Of a stretch of 33,811 bases of DNA, positions 23,504-32,841 are shown piece by piece (the stretch's first letter is position 1; the number at the start of each line of letters is the position of its first letter). The stretch is from the NCBI GenBank assembly GCA_029263015.1, contig JAJCYI010000067.1, positions 1 through 33,811 on the forward strand, in the 5' to 3' direction. The translations under genes were made by a program, and so were the position numbers. The notes beneath the pieces are model-generated. The model was not told the origin of the DNA. It did no database searches and saw nothing but the letters and a program-made list of their open reading frames with translations. The DNA comes from Saprospiraceae bacterium (GTDB lineage: Bacteria; Bacteroidota; Bacteroidia; Chitinophagales; Saprospiraceae).

Positions 23504-24502
23504 ATTTTTCTTCTTCTTTTTTTCTATTAATTTGATTTCATTTTCGAGATTTTCAAGACTTTGGAATTTCTCTGCCAATTTCCTTTTTTCTTTGTATTTC
23601 CCATATTCTTCATCCGCAATTTCATCCGCAATTTTCTTTCTCACTTTTCCTGCGTGTTCCAAAATTTCTCGTTCGTTGATTGTCAAAATATCATTCAACT
23701 TTTTTATCCAACCTTTCATGTACATTGGCTTTTTTGCCTGTGCCTGTGCTTCTGCAAATGCCAAATATTGTTCAACAAGTAAATTCAATTGTTTGAGTTC
23801 ATCCCCTGACAAATAATTCTTGGCAATTGTAATGTCGGATTTCCTTATTTTCTCTCCTTTCCATGTGGTCAACCCCATATTCTGTTTTTTTGCGCTTACC
23901 CGCTTTTTTATCAGCTCCGCAGCCGTATGCTGGTGGACAGCCCAATGTAATTTGTTTTGAACCGTCGCATAGAAATCTTTGCTCAAATCTGTATGGGAAT
24001 CATAATCAATACTTGTTGTATAAATGTCCTTTACTTTTTGGTAAAATATTTTCTCTGAACTTCGGATGTCCCGAATCCTCTCCAAAAGTTCATCGAAGTA
24101 ATTCATTTGATTACCTGATTTCAAACGCTCATCATCTAGAACAAATCCTTTTATCAGGTACTCTTTAAGTTGTTGGGTTGCCCAAATTCTGAATTGAGTC
24201 CCCCGATGGGAATTTACCCGGTAGCCGACTGAAATTACCACATCAAGGTTATAGTACAGAATCTCTCGTCTTACATTTCTGTTGCCTTCTTCTCGAACTT
24301 GTGCAATTTTTGCACAAGTTGATTTTTCTTCCAATTCCCCTGTTTTATAGATATTTTTGATATGTCGAAGTATTGAAGTCCTGTCGGTTTGGAACAATTC
24401 TTCCATTTGGTATTGATTCAGCCAAACGGTTTCATTGTCTAAAATTACTTCGATTTTGGTTTGCCCGTTCTCGGTTTGGTAGAGTATTATTTCTCCTTTC
24501 AT
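23501..24502 (-). CDS. RhuM-family protein
   Basis: A 333-residue protein of the virulence RhuM family, first named from Salmonella pathogenicity island 3; its molecular role is not established. Family blocks are easy to see: GEIILYQTENGQTKIEV at the start, TVWLNQYQMEELFQTDRTSI (a DNA-binding-like helix pair), STCAKIAQVREEGNRNVRRE, YYNLDVVISVGYRVNSHRGT, and LHWAVHQHTAAELI. The C-terminus is Lys/Glu-rich and probably coiled. I start at ATG 24502, where family similarity begins; 21 further codons upstream overlap a palindrome. The stop codon forms the start of an attC-like element. Mobile-island or accessory origin is likely. Confidence 0.88.
   Translation of the reverse strand: MKGEIILYQTENGQTKIEVILDNETVWLNQYQMEELFQTDRTSILRHIKNIYKTGELEEKSTCAKIAQVREEGNRNVRREILYYNLDVVISVGYRVNSHRGTQFRIWATQQLKEYLIKGFVLDDERLKSGNQMNYFDELLERIRDIRSSEKIFYQKVKDIYTTSIDYDSHTDLSKDFYATVQNKLHWAVHQHTAAELIKKRVSAKKQNMGLTTWKGEKIRKSDITIAKNYLSGDELKQLNLLVEQYLAFAEAQAQAKKPMYMKGWIKKLNDILTINEREILEHAGKVRKKIADEIADEEYGKYKEKRKLAEKFQSLENLENEIKLIEKKKKKN
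24296..24320. promoter_or_regulatory. Palindrome AACTTGTGCAA-N3-TTGCACAAGTT within rhuM
   Basis: Perfect 11-bp arms inside the coding region (encoding part of STCAKIAQV). Shares the AACTTGTG half-site with the palindrome upstream of the gene (24527-24550). It may simply reflect codon constraint. Confidence 0.35.
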
Positions 24503-24526
24503 ATTCAAAAAATTGCTTTTGTTTTC

Positions 24527-24550
24527 AACTTGTGCAAATCTACACAAGTT
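24527..24550. promoter_or_regulatory. Palindrome AACTTGTG-N8-CACAAGTT upstream of rhuM
   Basis: Perfect 8-bp arms lying 25-48 bases before the chosen RhuM start, a usual place for an operator near the promoter or in the leader. The same half-site recurs within the gene. Confidence 0.4.
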
Positions 24551-25161
24551 CATTTTAATTTGCAACCTTTTGTTTCTTTTTTCTTCGTTGCCACGAACTG
24601 GTGTTACTAGTAATATTACGAGTAGCTAACTTACAAGGCAAGTACCTTCCCATAAAACATGAACCGTTAGAATTCCTGCACCGAAAGATACTTTAAGACC
24701 AGTATAAAGTTTGGCACAATACAGTACAATATACCTCCCAAACCTACAAAAAAAAATAGCAACCAACCAGTTTTGCTTCTGTTGATAAATCAGCACATCA
24801 GTATTTTGAGTCAACAGCTGAAACCCGTATGTCCATACTGTCACGGTAAGGCATGGGCGAGACAAATGGCTCGGGTGGCTAAGAAATTGAAATTCAGCCA
24901 GTTAGCTATTGGCATAGAATAGGTATTGACAAAACAGGCAGTGAGCTTTGAAGTCACAAAATCGCCATTTTGTAGTTTTAATATTTAGCACGTCCAAGTT
25001 TTCCGTTTGCTGTAGCCGATTGTTTTTTTGATCTTTGTGCTTTCTTTTTCCCTCCTCTTATTTTCCCTCTTACATTATCTATTCTGGTCATCACCTGCGA
25101 ATAATTAAATTGGAAGTATTCGAAGATTGGGGCGTCAAAACTGTCAAAGGCTATTTTATTT

Positions 25162-25188
25162 TGATCGGACGGCATAGCCATCCGATCA
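25162..25188. repeat. 12-bp hairpin with 3-base loop
   Basis: TGATCGGACGGC, loop ATA, GCCATCCGATCA; 11 of 12 pairs match. No T-run follows on either strand, so it is not a standard terminator. Confidence 0.55.
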
Positions 25189-25312
25189 GGAAATTGAAAA
25201 ATAGCTTTTAAACGATTGATGCGACCTCGATTGAATTCAACAACTTCAACAAGCTGAATAAATCTCAGCAGGTCTTCTCACGTATTAATACACTATAAAC
25301 CATCAATAAATT

Positions 25313-28300
25313 ATGCAAATTAAATCTTGCCTGACCGCGGTTTGCTTATACCTATTTTCAATTGTTACGCTTTTCTCACAAACCCAATACATCGGTCCCG
25401 ACAATGGCAATTGGTTCAATGCGGCCAATTGGAACAATGGCCTCCCAGCAAATGGCAATGACCCATTGATCGGCGGGGGAGGCATTGTGGTGATCGGAAG
25501 CCCATTGACCATAGATTTTAACCTAACCAATTTTGGAAACATAACTGCTATTGCAACGGTGACAAATAATGGCACGATCTCCAATTCTGGGACTTTTGAT
25601 TTTGCTCCAACGAGTGGTTTTACCAACATGGGTACTTTCAATAATTTTAGTAGTACCAGTCTGACGGGGACAGCCACTTTTCTAAATGAAGCTGGGGCTT
25701 CCTTTACCAATAGCGGAAATTTTACCATAGAAACCGTATTCATAAATAAGGGGAATGTCACCAACAACGGAACCATAGATGCTTCAAGCGGTACGCTCCA
25801 ATCGGAGGGAACTTTCAATAACAACCAATCCCTGACCACAGAATCTCTAACTATCTCGAATGGTAGTTCTTTCACTAATAATTTTGGATCGAGCCTCATC
25901 GTCATTGGTTTATCAGCTCAATTTATGGTAGATGGCTCTTTCAACAACCTCGGCAGCTTGATTGCCGAAGGCGTATTTACTGTCAATGGAACTTTCTCGA
26001 ACAGTAGTGGGGTGTCAATTATTGGCACCCTAACTATTAATCCACTTGCCCAATTCAACAATGCTGGGGGCACGGTGGCCAATCATGGTATCGTGGTGAA
26101 TCATGGTACGTATGTCAATGATTTTCAATTGATTAACCATGGATCGTTTGACAATTTTGGGCAATTTAATAACAACAACAGTATTGATATTCAACCTGGC
26201 GGACAATTCCAAAACCATGCTGGCGGCTCCATTTCAATGGGATTTGGCTCGATGATAAATAACGATGGTTCATTTGTGAACGATGATTCCATTGACAGTT
26301 TTGGGACGATTGAGAACAATAATTCTTTTGTAAATTTTGGAACGATCAACAGCTTCAGCGGCTCAAAAATCACCAACAATAACGGAGGTTTCAATAATTT
26401 GGGAACCATCAACTCCAATGATAAAGTCACCAATAATTCGATTTTTGCAAACAGTGGATCGGTCAATGTCAATGCTGGATCACTGTGGTTGAATACCTCC
26501 ATTTTCACGAACGAAATTACAGGTCAGATAAACTGCATACAGGATTTTCAGAACAGCGCTTCTGCGACGTTCGTCAATAATGGCCAATTTAGGAATATGG
26601 TGAGGACGCTTAACCAAGGCATGTTTACCAATAACGCTTTCCTAAATAACATAGGTGATTTTACCAATGAAGTCGGAGCTACGTTATGGAACAATGAGCT
26701 GATCTTGCAGGAAGCTGGGAATATTTTGAACAGAGGTGTGATCCAAAACAACGACCATATATTGAGCGATGAATGTTCTACCATTAGCAATGACGGTACG
26801 ATTGATAATGCTGGAAATTTGGAAGTTCATGCCATCCTGTTCCAACGGGGCATATTGGCTGGTTTGCCGATTGACTGTGTGGGCTGTTATGTGCATGCAG
26901 GTCTGACCCCAGATGCGCCCAGCATTTGCCAAAATGTGTCATTTGGTGCGGATATCAATGGTGATGTAAAAGTGTACGCCCCAGAATTGATTGCTTTTGA
27001 AAAATTTGATAGCTGCTCGAATATGGTTTACCTCGCCAATGGCATGGATCGACCCGTTTTTGACTGTTCCGACATTGGCACAACCATAAGTGCAAATGTT
27101 GTGTTAAGGACTCGTTTGAACGACAGTCTGACCTGCACGGCAATCATTACTCCAGAAGATATTTTAGAACCCCAGTTTATCGAATGTCCAAAGGATCAGG
27201 TTATATACACACCGGAACCGACGGTGTCAGCCACATGGAATGCGCCTGGTTTCATAGATAATTGCACGACTACCAATGTCGTTGCAAGTCACACCGCCGG
27301 GGATAGTTTTCCAATTGGCATTACTGGCGTAACTTATACAGGCACAGATGGTTACGGTAATGCCAATAACTGCCAATTCAGAATTGATGCGCGGCAGGCT
27401 CCTCTTGGGGGAAGCTGCGTAGGCGATTCAAATGCCCCAACTTTTGCAGGCTGCCCAAATGATATAAATCTGGCAACTGCTGGATTTAATGCGAATGCTG
27501 TTTGGGTTGCCCCGACTGCTACTGACAATTGTTATCCATTGCTGGTCAATTCCACTCATGTGCCTGGGCAGTCATTTGCTATTGGCACAACAACCGTTAC
27601 CTACACAGCATTTGATGGCAATGACAATGAAGGAATTTGTTCATTCGATGTAACCGTCAGTTTTGAAGACCCATGTCAATTAGACATTACAGCACCTTCA
27701 ATCGTAAACTGCCCGTCTAATATTTACCAACCAACAAATGCAGTAACCAATGGTGCAGTAGCAATTTGGGCTTCGCCCAATGTATTTGATTTATGCGGCG
27801 TTGCATCACTTACGTCTAGCCATTTTTCTGGGAATGTTTTTTCAACTGGCTCTTCTACAGTCAGTTACACCGCAATTGATAACAGTGGAAATAGCTCCAA
27901 CTGCAGTTTCTTTATTACAGTTGGTGATGATCCATGTCCGGGAAATGTTGCACCGCCTGTTTTCACCAATTGCCCATCAGATATTTCGATTTTGACTTCA
28001 GAAAGCTCGGCGGTTGCAAATTGGACAGCACCAACGGCAAGTTCCAGTTGCGGCCCTGTGGCGATCAACAGCAATTTTAGTTCGGGTTCGGTTTTTCAAC
28101 TGGGTTCAACAAAAGTCAATTATGTTGCATCCGATTTGAAAGGGAACACCAGCACCTGTAGTTTCAATATTATTATTCAAAATGATTGCTCCGTGGACAA
28201 TGATTCCCCAGTAGTAACCAATTGTCCAAGCAATATTACCGTTGCTAACATCGGTGGAACTGCCACTGCGGATTGGGTTGAACCAACTGCATCTGACAAT

Positions 28301-31147
28301 TGCGACTTGATCGTATTTACTTCTTCATTTTTGCCTGGGGCAAGTTTTCCAGTAGGTGTCACAACAGTCATTTATACGGCGATAGATTTTAGCGGGAATG
28401 TCACAACGTGCGAATTCAACGTTGCAGTGGTTGACGCACCTAACTGTATTTCGAATGCCTCCCCAATCGACCAATCCATTGGGGTTGATCCAGTCTCGGT
28501 AAACCTGACTTGGAATACTGCTTTGAATGCTGACAGTTATGATGTTTACCTCGGCAGTTCGAATCCTCCAACTACTATTGTATCCGTAAATGTTGTCGGA
28601 ACTTCGGCGTCCATTCCGAATTTGCAGGGGGGCACCACTTACTTTTGGTATGTAGTTCCAAAAAATGCAGCAGGGAGCGCTATTTCCTGTCAAAGTAATT
28701 CGACCCAGTTTACGACCGCCAATAAGGGAAGTTCGGGTTGCAACCTTGAAGCCCTGTTGATTGCTTCAAGTACTAATTTGAACTCTTCCGATGCTGCTGT
28801 AAAATCAAGATTAGAGTGGCTGGGTTTTAATGTTACAGTGAAAGATGATAATCAGACAGCTACATCTGATGCCGACGGGATGGGCCTGATTGTCATCAGT
28901 TCCACGACCCTTTCGACGAATGTAAACACCAAATTTCGGGACATCCCTGTTCCAGTCATCAATTACGAAGGCTGGTTGCACGATGATTTCAAAATGACTG
29001 GGTTTTCTTCTGGTGCTGATTATGGTTCGCAGGGCGGGACTTATTACTTGACTATATCTGACCCAAGCCATCCAATTGCTGCTGGATTTAATGGGAATAC
29101 CAGTATCTATTCCAATAATAATACAGTTACTTGGGGCAATCCAACTTCTGGTGCTGCGGTGATTGCGCATGTACCTGGCAACTCAGATAAGGCAGCAATC
29201 TTTGCCTACGACACTGGCGATCAGATGGTTGGAATGACCGCACCTGCACGACGGGTTGGGTTTTTCCTTCACAATTCTACAGCAAATTTACTAACCAATA
29301 AAGGCCTGGCGTTGTTTGATGCCACTGTCAATTGGGCCGCTGGATTGCAACCGCCAGGTACTACGTGCAATGATAATGACCCCTCTACTACGGACGACAT
29401 CATTCAAGCTGATGGCTGTACTTGCGCTGGTACTCTATGCGCTGGAGAAATTACAGAATTTTTATTTTATGATCTAAATAACGACAATGGAATTCCGATC
29501 ACTGATGGGGAAACCTACTATTTGGATGAAATTCCAGATGCGTTTAATATCGAAGCAATAACGACTGGTGATGTGGGCAGTGTGCATTTTACTATTTCGG
29601 GAAATGCAAATGAATCGCACACGGAAAACATTTTCCCTTATCGCTTCATTGGAGACAACAACCCTTTGGGACTGGACGCAGGTGAATACACAATTACTGC
29701 TACCGTTTACGCAGAAGACCATGCGGCTGGGGTTTCATGCAGCGAGCTATCCGTTGCTTTTATTTTGGAAAACAATCCCAACCAACCAGAACCAAAACTA
29801 CTTGAGGTTGGTGAAATCACTTTTGAACAAGCAAGTGGTAATGCCTGGTATTTTGTGCCTTTTGAAAATGCCTTTGATGAAATTCCCATTGTTGTTTTAG
29901 GGCCTCCTTCGGCAAATAGTACCCACCAGGTAATCCCTCGCATCAAAAGTGTGAGTGAGGAAGGATTTGAGTTCCAGTTGGACGAATGGGATTACCTCAA
30001 CGGCTATCACCCTGTGGAGACTTTATACTATCTGGCGGTGCTCCCCGGCAACCATGAAATAGATGGGGTGGAAATCGAGGCCGGGTCGTTTGTGGCGAAT
30101 AGTTCATGGACGACCAAATACTTCAATAAGTCGTTCGAAAGCACACCGGTGGTGCTGCAAACAGTTGCTTCTTATAATGATGGAAATGCAGTAGCTCCAC
30201 GTGCCAAACAAGTGAAGGCCAATAGTTTCAGGTTGAAATTACAGGAAGAAGACATGAGCAGCCATGCCTATGAAACGATCCATTATATCGCCTTGGAGCA
30301 GGGGGGGTTCAATTACGAAGGCCATAATTTCTTTGCGGGTTTGACTTCCAATAGTGTCAAACATTATTGGTACGATGTGGATTTTGATGCAGCATATTCA
30401 AATCCCGGATTTTTGGCAAGCTTCCATACTTACGATGGTGGCGACGTCTGTGCGCTGAGGCATCAAAACCTAACTGGTGGGAATGTAGAAATCAGGGTGG
30501 AAGAAGAACAATATTTCGATAGCGAAATGAACCATACCACGGAGGCAGTTGGCTGGTTGGTTTTTGGAACAAATTCATCTGGCAATCTCATTGCTGATAG
30601 CAGGCCCGATTTTCAATTGGAAACTGTAAAAGGGGAGGAGCACGTTGAATTATACTGGACACATAATGAAGGTTTTAAAATTGAAACTTATATTTTACAG
30701 AAATCAACAAATGGCATTGATTTTAAGCTCTTTTCGGAACTTCAGTCTAAAGGCGGTCATACTGAAAAAATGTATCAGGGATATGACCTGTCACCAGCGC
30801 TTGGCGATAATTTCTACCGTGTAATGATGGTTGACTTGGATGGTTCTTTTACTTATTCGGAAATCAAGTTGATCCATTTCACTGACCTCGTTGATTTTGT
30901 GCTTTTTCCTAATCCGGCCAATGATTTTGTCAAAATTAACTTGGAGGAAGTGGTTGGTTCTGAAAATGTTACCATCCAGGTTTTCAATAATTTGGGCATT
31001 CAGATGAAGGTTTTTGAATTGGATAAAATTTACAGCAGATATTATCAACTTGATATCAGGAGTTTGAAAGAAGGCCACTACATCATTTGGTTAAACGTGC
31101 CAGGAAGAAGGCCGACAGCTAGGCAACTGGTGGTGGGGAAGATTTGA
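25313..31147 (+). CDS. Giant T9SS adhesin: beta-solenoid, HYR repeats, lectin-like repeats
   Basis: A 1944-residue secreted protein. A signal peptide (ending TLFSQ) precedes about 490 residues of Asn/Gly-rich repeats of the form F-x-N-x-G-x-(I/F)-x-N, about 20 residues each, predicted to wind as a beta-solenoid. Five HYR domains follow (about 614-1042: NCPSNI, PTASDNC, GVTTVIYTAIDFSGN). Then come a fibronectin-III-like domain (about 1043-1140), a Rossmann-like domain resembling ThuA/glutamine-amidotransferase folds (about 1143-1340), a CNDNDPSTTDDIIQADGC motif (about 1351), and three repeats of about 85 residues with an H-type-lectin-like pattern (about 1496-1755: PVVLQ, GFEFQLDEWDY, ETLYYLAV). 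The T9SS type A sorting domain is last (about 1855-1944, FVLFPNPANDF). Probable role: adhesion to surfaces or glycans; domain calls are by eye. Confidence 0.85.
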   Translation: MQIKSCLTAVCLYLFSIVTLFSQTQYIGPDNGNWFNAANWNNGLPANGNDPLIGGGGIVVIGSPLTIDFNLTNFGNITAIATVTNNGTISNSGTFDFAPTSGFTNMGTFNNFSSTSLTGTATFLNEAGASFTNSGNFTIETVFINKGNVTNNGTIDASSGTLQSEGTFNNNQSLTTESLTISNGSSFTNNFGSSLIVIGLSAQFMVDGSFNNLGSLIAEGVFTVNGTFSNSSGVSIIGTLTINPLAQFNNAGGTVANHGIVVNHGTYVNDFQLINHGSFDNFGQFNNNNSIDIQPGGQFQNHAGGSISMGFGSMINNDGSFVNDDSIDSFGTIENNNSFVNFGTINSFSGSKITNNNGGFNNLGTINSNDKVTNNSIFANSGSVNVNAGSLWLNTSIFTNEITGQINCIQDFQNSASATFVNNGQFRNMVRTLNQGMFTNNAFLNNIGDFTNEVGATLWNNELILQEAGNILNRGVIQNNDHILSDECSTISNDGTIDNAGNLEVHAILFQRGILAGLPIDCVGCYVHAGLTPDAPSICQNVSFGADINGDVKVYAPELIAFEKFDSCSNMVYLANGMDRPVFDCSDIGTTISANVVLRTRLNDSLTCTAIITPEDILEPQFIECPKDQVIYTPEPTVSATWNAPGFIDNCTTTNVVASHTAGDSFPIGITGVTYTGTDGYGNANNCQFRIDARQAPLGGSCVGDSNAPTFAGCPNDINLATAGFNANAVWVAPTATDNCYPLLVNSTHVPGQSFAIGTTTVTYTAFDGNDNEGICSFDVTVSFEDPCQLDITAPSIVNCPSNIYQPTNAVTNGAVAIWASPNVFDLCGVASLTSSHFSGNVFSTGSSTVSYTAIDNSGNSSNCSFFITVGDDPCPGNVAPPVFTNCPSDISILTSESSAVANWTAPTASSSCGPVAINSNFSSGSVFQLGSTKVNYVASDLKGNTSTCSFNIIIQNDCSVDNDSPVVTNCPSNITVANIGGTATADWVEPTASDNCDLIVFTSSFLPGASFPVGVTTVIYTAIDFSGNVTTCEFNVAVVDAPNCISNASPIDQSIGVDPVSVNLTWNTALNADSYDVYLGSSNPPTTIVSVNVVGTSASIPNLQGGTTYFWYVVPKNAAGSAISCQSNSTQFTTANKGSSGCNLEALLIASSTNLNSSDAAVKSRLEWLGFNVTVKDDNQTATSDADGMGLIVISSTTLSTNVNTKFRDIPVPVINYEGWLHDDFKMTGFSSGADYGSQGGTYYLTISDPSHPIAAGFNGNTSIYSNNNTVTWGNPTSGAAVIAHVPGNSDKAAIFAYDTGDQMVGMTAPARRVGFFLHNSTANLLTNKGLALFDATVNWAAGLQPPGTTCNDNDPSTTDDIIQADGCTCAGTLCAGEITEFLFYDLNNDNGIPITDGETYYLDEIPDAFNIEAITTGDVGSVHFTISGNANESHTENIFPYRFIGDNNPLGLDAGEYTITATVYAEDHAAGVSCSELSVAFILENNPNQPEPKLLEVGEITFEQASGNAWYFVPFENAFDEIPIVVLGPPSANSTHQVIPRIKSVSEEGFEFQLDEWDYLNGYHPVETLYYLAVLPGNHEIDGVEIEAGSFVANSSWTTKYFNKSFESTPVVLQTVASYNDGNAVAPRAKQVKANSFRLKLQEEDMSSHAYETIHYIALEQGGFNYEGHNFFAGLTSNSVKHYWYDVDFDAAYSNPGFLASFHTYDGGDVCALRHQNLTGGNVEIRVEEEQYFDSEMNHTTEAVGWLVFGTNSSGNLIADSRPDFQLETVKGEEHVELYWTHNEGFKIETYILQKSTNGIDFKLFSELQSKGGHTEKMYQGYDLSPALGDNFYRVMMVDLDGSFTYSEIKLIHFTDLVDFVLFPNPANDFVKINLEEVVGSENVTIQVFNNLGIQMKVFELDKIYSRYYQLDIRSLKEGHYIIWLNVPGRRPTARQLVVGKI

Positions 31148-31158
31148 GATTAAACTCG

Positions 31159-31207
31159 GAGGTGCTGAGACGCTGAGTTTGTTTTACCCTCCGCGTCTCA
31201 GCACCTC
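31159..31207. terminator. Hairpin with 15-bp perfect arms between convergent genes
   Basis: GAGGTGCTGAGACGC (31159-31173) pairs with 31193-31207. The right arm encodes the last residues of the PAP2 protein (EVLRR). Placement between the adhesin stop and the PAP2 stop suits a bidirectional terminator. Confidence 0.65.
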
Positions 31208-31762
31208 TGCGTTAAAATATTTATCAAATACAAAATAGCAAACAAGGGCGATCAAACTCCCCAAAACTGCCCCTGCCAAGGCGTCCAACGGAAAATGCAC
31301 TCCCACATAAACCTGCGAATAAGCGATGCTGGCCGCCCAAAGTAACAAGGGTACTTTCGTCCATTTCACTACCTTGCCCAAGGTTAAAAAAAGAAAAACT
31401 GCCATCGAAAAATGATTGGCTGCATGGGAGGAAGGGAAACTGTACCCACTGCCACAACGCACCAATAAATTCATGTCTTTTGGTTGTTCAAGCACTTTGC
31501 AAGGACGCAATCGTTTTACTGATTTTTTTATCAAATGGCTACTCGTTGCATCGGCCACACCCACGGTCAAGGCCAATGCCATGACGATGTACATTCCTTG
31601 TTTTTTAAAGTTGATGGTGAAAAATGCAATCAAGAACATGTACAGTGGCATCCAGGTGTACTTGTTTCTGAGGATAGGTAAGAGAAAATCGAAAAACTGA
31701 TTTGACCAATCGGAATTGATGAGATGAAATATTTGTGCGTCCCACTGAAGTAGTTCAGTCAT
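31184..31762 (-). CDS. PAP2-family membrane phosphatase
   Basis: A 192-residue inner-membrane protein of the PAP2 (type 2 phosphatidic acid phosphatase) superfamily, which includes undecaprenyl-pyrophosphate and lipid phosphatases. About five to six hydrophobic helices. The three motifs are KKSVKRLRP, SFPSSHAAN and YSQVYVGVHFPLDALAG. In the third the usual Arg of SRxYxGxH is Gln, a change I believe is common in Bacteroidota members. The start codon overlaps the stop of the upstream arginase-superfamily gene (ATGA at 31759-31762), so the two are translationally coupled. The last codons come from a hairpin arm. The lipid substrate is not determined. Confidence 0.88.
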   Translation of the reverse strand: MTELLQWDAQIFHLINSDWSNQFFDFLLPILRNKYTWMPLYMFLIAFFTINFKKQGMYIVMALALTVGVADATSSHLIKKSVKRLRPCKVLEQPKDMNLLVRCGSGYSFPSSHAANHFSMAVFLFLTLGKVVKWTKVPLLLWAASIAYSQVYVGVHFPLDALAGAVLGSLIALVCYFVFDKYFNAEVLRRGG

Positions 31763-32811
31763 AAGTTTGCAGATTGGCCCATTAAGTTACAAAGTTTGTA
31801 CAAAACCCGTGCGCCAACATTCCCGTCCCATTCGTTTCCAAGGCCTGCCACTTCACAGAGGTCAAAACCAATAATTTCCCGCCCACTTTTTACTACTGTT
31901 TTAACCAAATAACAGGCTTCCGAAAAATTTAGGCCACCGGGGACAGGCGTACCTGTATTTGGGCAAAGGTAAGGGGAAAGCCCATCTATGTCGAAGCTGA
32001 TGTAAACGTGATGTGGCAATTTGGAAATAATCTGGTCACAAAGGTCCTGGTAGGTTCCCCCACCGTACTTGCCCTCCTGTATTTTTTGGTCTGTCCAAAC
32101 TTCAATTCGGTTATTGGATTTTGCTACAACTTCCGTTTCTTCTTGGCAATGATCCCTAACCCCTACTTGAATCAACTTGGTTATATTGTTGATCATCAAT
32201 GCATTATGAAATATGGATGCATGGGAATAAGTAAAACCCTCATAAGCCTCTCGCAAATCTTGGTGGGCATCAATCTGTAAAATGCCGAAGTTTTCATATT
32301 TATTGGCAAGTGCTTTCAAAAAACCTAAAGGCACGCTGTGGTCTCCCCCTACGATCCCTACTTTTTTGCCTACTTCCAGCAATTTAGTTGATTCTTGGAA
32401 AACCCAATCTTTTAATTGCAAGCAGGCTTTGTTGATTACCGATAATGTGGATTTAGCTTCCTCATCTTGCTCAATTTGGCCACCATTTTCAAGGAATTGA
32501 ATATAAGCCTCCGCTTCTTTCCGCATCTCTTTGCTTTTGTTCAGCCAAAACAAATCAATATGCCGCATATAAATGCCCATCTTCCAAGCGTCGGGGACAT
32601 CGCTGTCGTACAAGTCCAATTGAGGAGAGGCTTCCAAAATATTTTGTGGTCCAGTGGAGGTTCCTGCATTGTATGAAACAGTCACATCCCATGGCACTGA
32701 AAGCAGTACAATGCCTGCATCTTCTTCATTAAATGGCAAACCAATGAAATGTCCATTTTTCAGTCCCACACTGGAAGGGTCGAGATTGGTTATTTTTTCT
32801 TGTTTTGTCAT
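31759..32811 (-). CDS. Arginase/agmatinase-superfamily protein (ureohydrolase)
   Basis: A 350-residue metal-dependent hydrolase of the ureohydrolase superfamily (arginase, agmatinase, formimidoylglutamase), which cuts a guanidino or formimino group with a dinuclear Mn centre. Metal-ligand motifs are GGDHSVPLG, QIDAHQDLREAYEG and SFDIDGLSP. The last differs from the usual DxDxxDP in having Ser for the final Asp. The long N-terminal segment (DPSSVGLKNGHFIGLPFNEED) is typical of the Bacteroidota agmatinase-family subgroup, whose substrate I cannot assign. I start at ATG 32811 (MTKQEKITNLDPSSV); the frame continues upstream to 32955 through a hairpin and is not credible there. It is coupled to the PAP2 gene by a 4-base overlap. 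Confidence 0.85.
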   Translation of the reverse strand: MTKQEKITNLDPSSVGLKNGHFIGLPFNEEDAGIVLLSVPWDVTVSYNAGTSTGPQNILEASPQLDLYDSDVPDAWKMGIYMRHIDLFWLNKSKEMRKEAEAYIQFLENGGQIEQDEEAKSTLSVINKACLQLKDWVFQESTKLLEVGKKVGIVGGDHSVPLGFLKALANKYENFGILQIDAHQDLREAYEGFTYSHASIFHNALMINNITKLIQVGVRDHCQEETEVVAKSNNRIEVWTDQKIQEGKYGGGTYQDLCDQIISKLPHHVYISFDIDGLSPYLCPNTGTPVPGGLNFSEACYLVKTVVKSGREIIGFDLCEVAGLGNEWDGNVGARVLYKLCNLMGQSANL

Positions 32812-32841
32812 AATAAAATGCTTGGACAAAACTTTTATTTG

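Larger units (their letters stand above)
24503..25312. other. 810-base stretch without a convincing gene
   Basis: Upstream of RhuM lies the palindrome 24527-24550. On the plus strand, 24813-24929 encodes a short zinc-knuckle-like fragment (KPVCPYCHGKAWARQMAR) that ends early and might be a decayed transposase or other remnant. A Lys-rich 67-codon frame on the minus strand (24978-25181) has its start in a 12-bp hairpin (25162-25188) and is doubtful. The 100 bases before the adhesin show no clear promoter. Confidence 0.45.

Noticed and set aside
24626-24865. 79-codon minus-strand frame
   Set aside because: Composition and lack of pattern look like chance; a competing plus-strand fragment overlaps it.
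24978-25181. 67-codon Lys-rich minus-strand frame
   Set aside because: Its first codons are one arm of a 12-bp hairpin, there is no recognisable domain and no promoter; kept only as a note.
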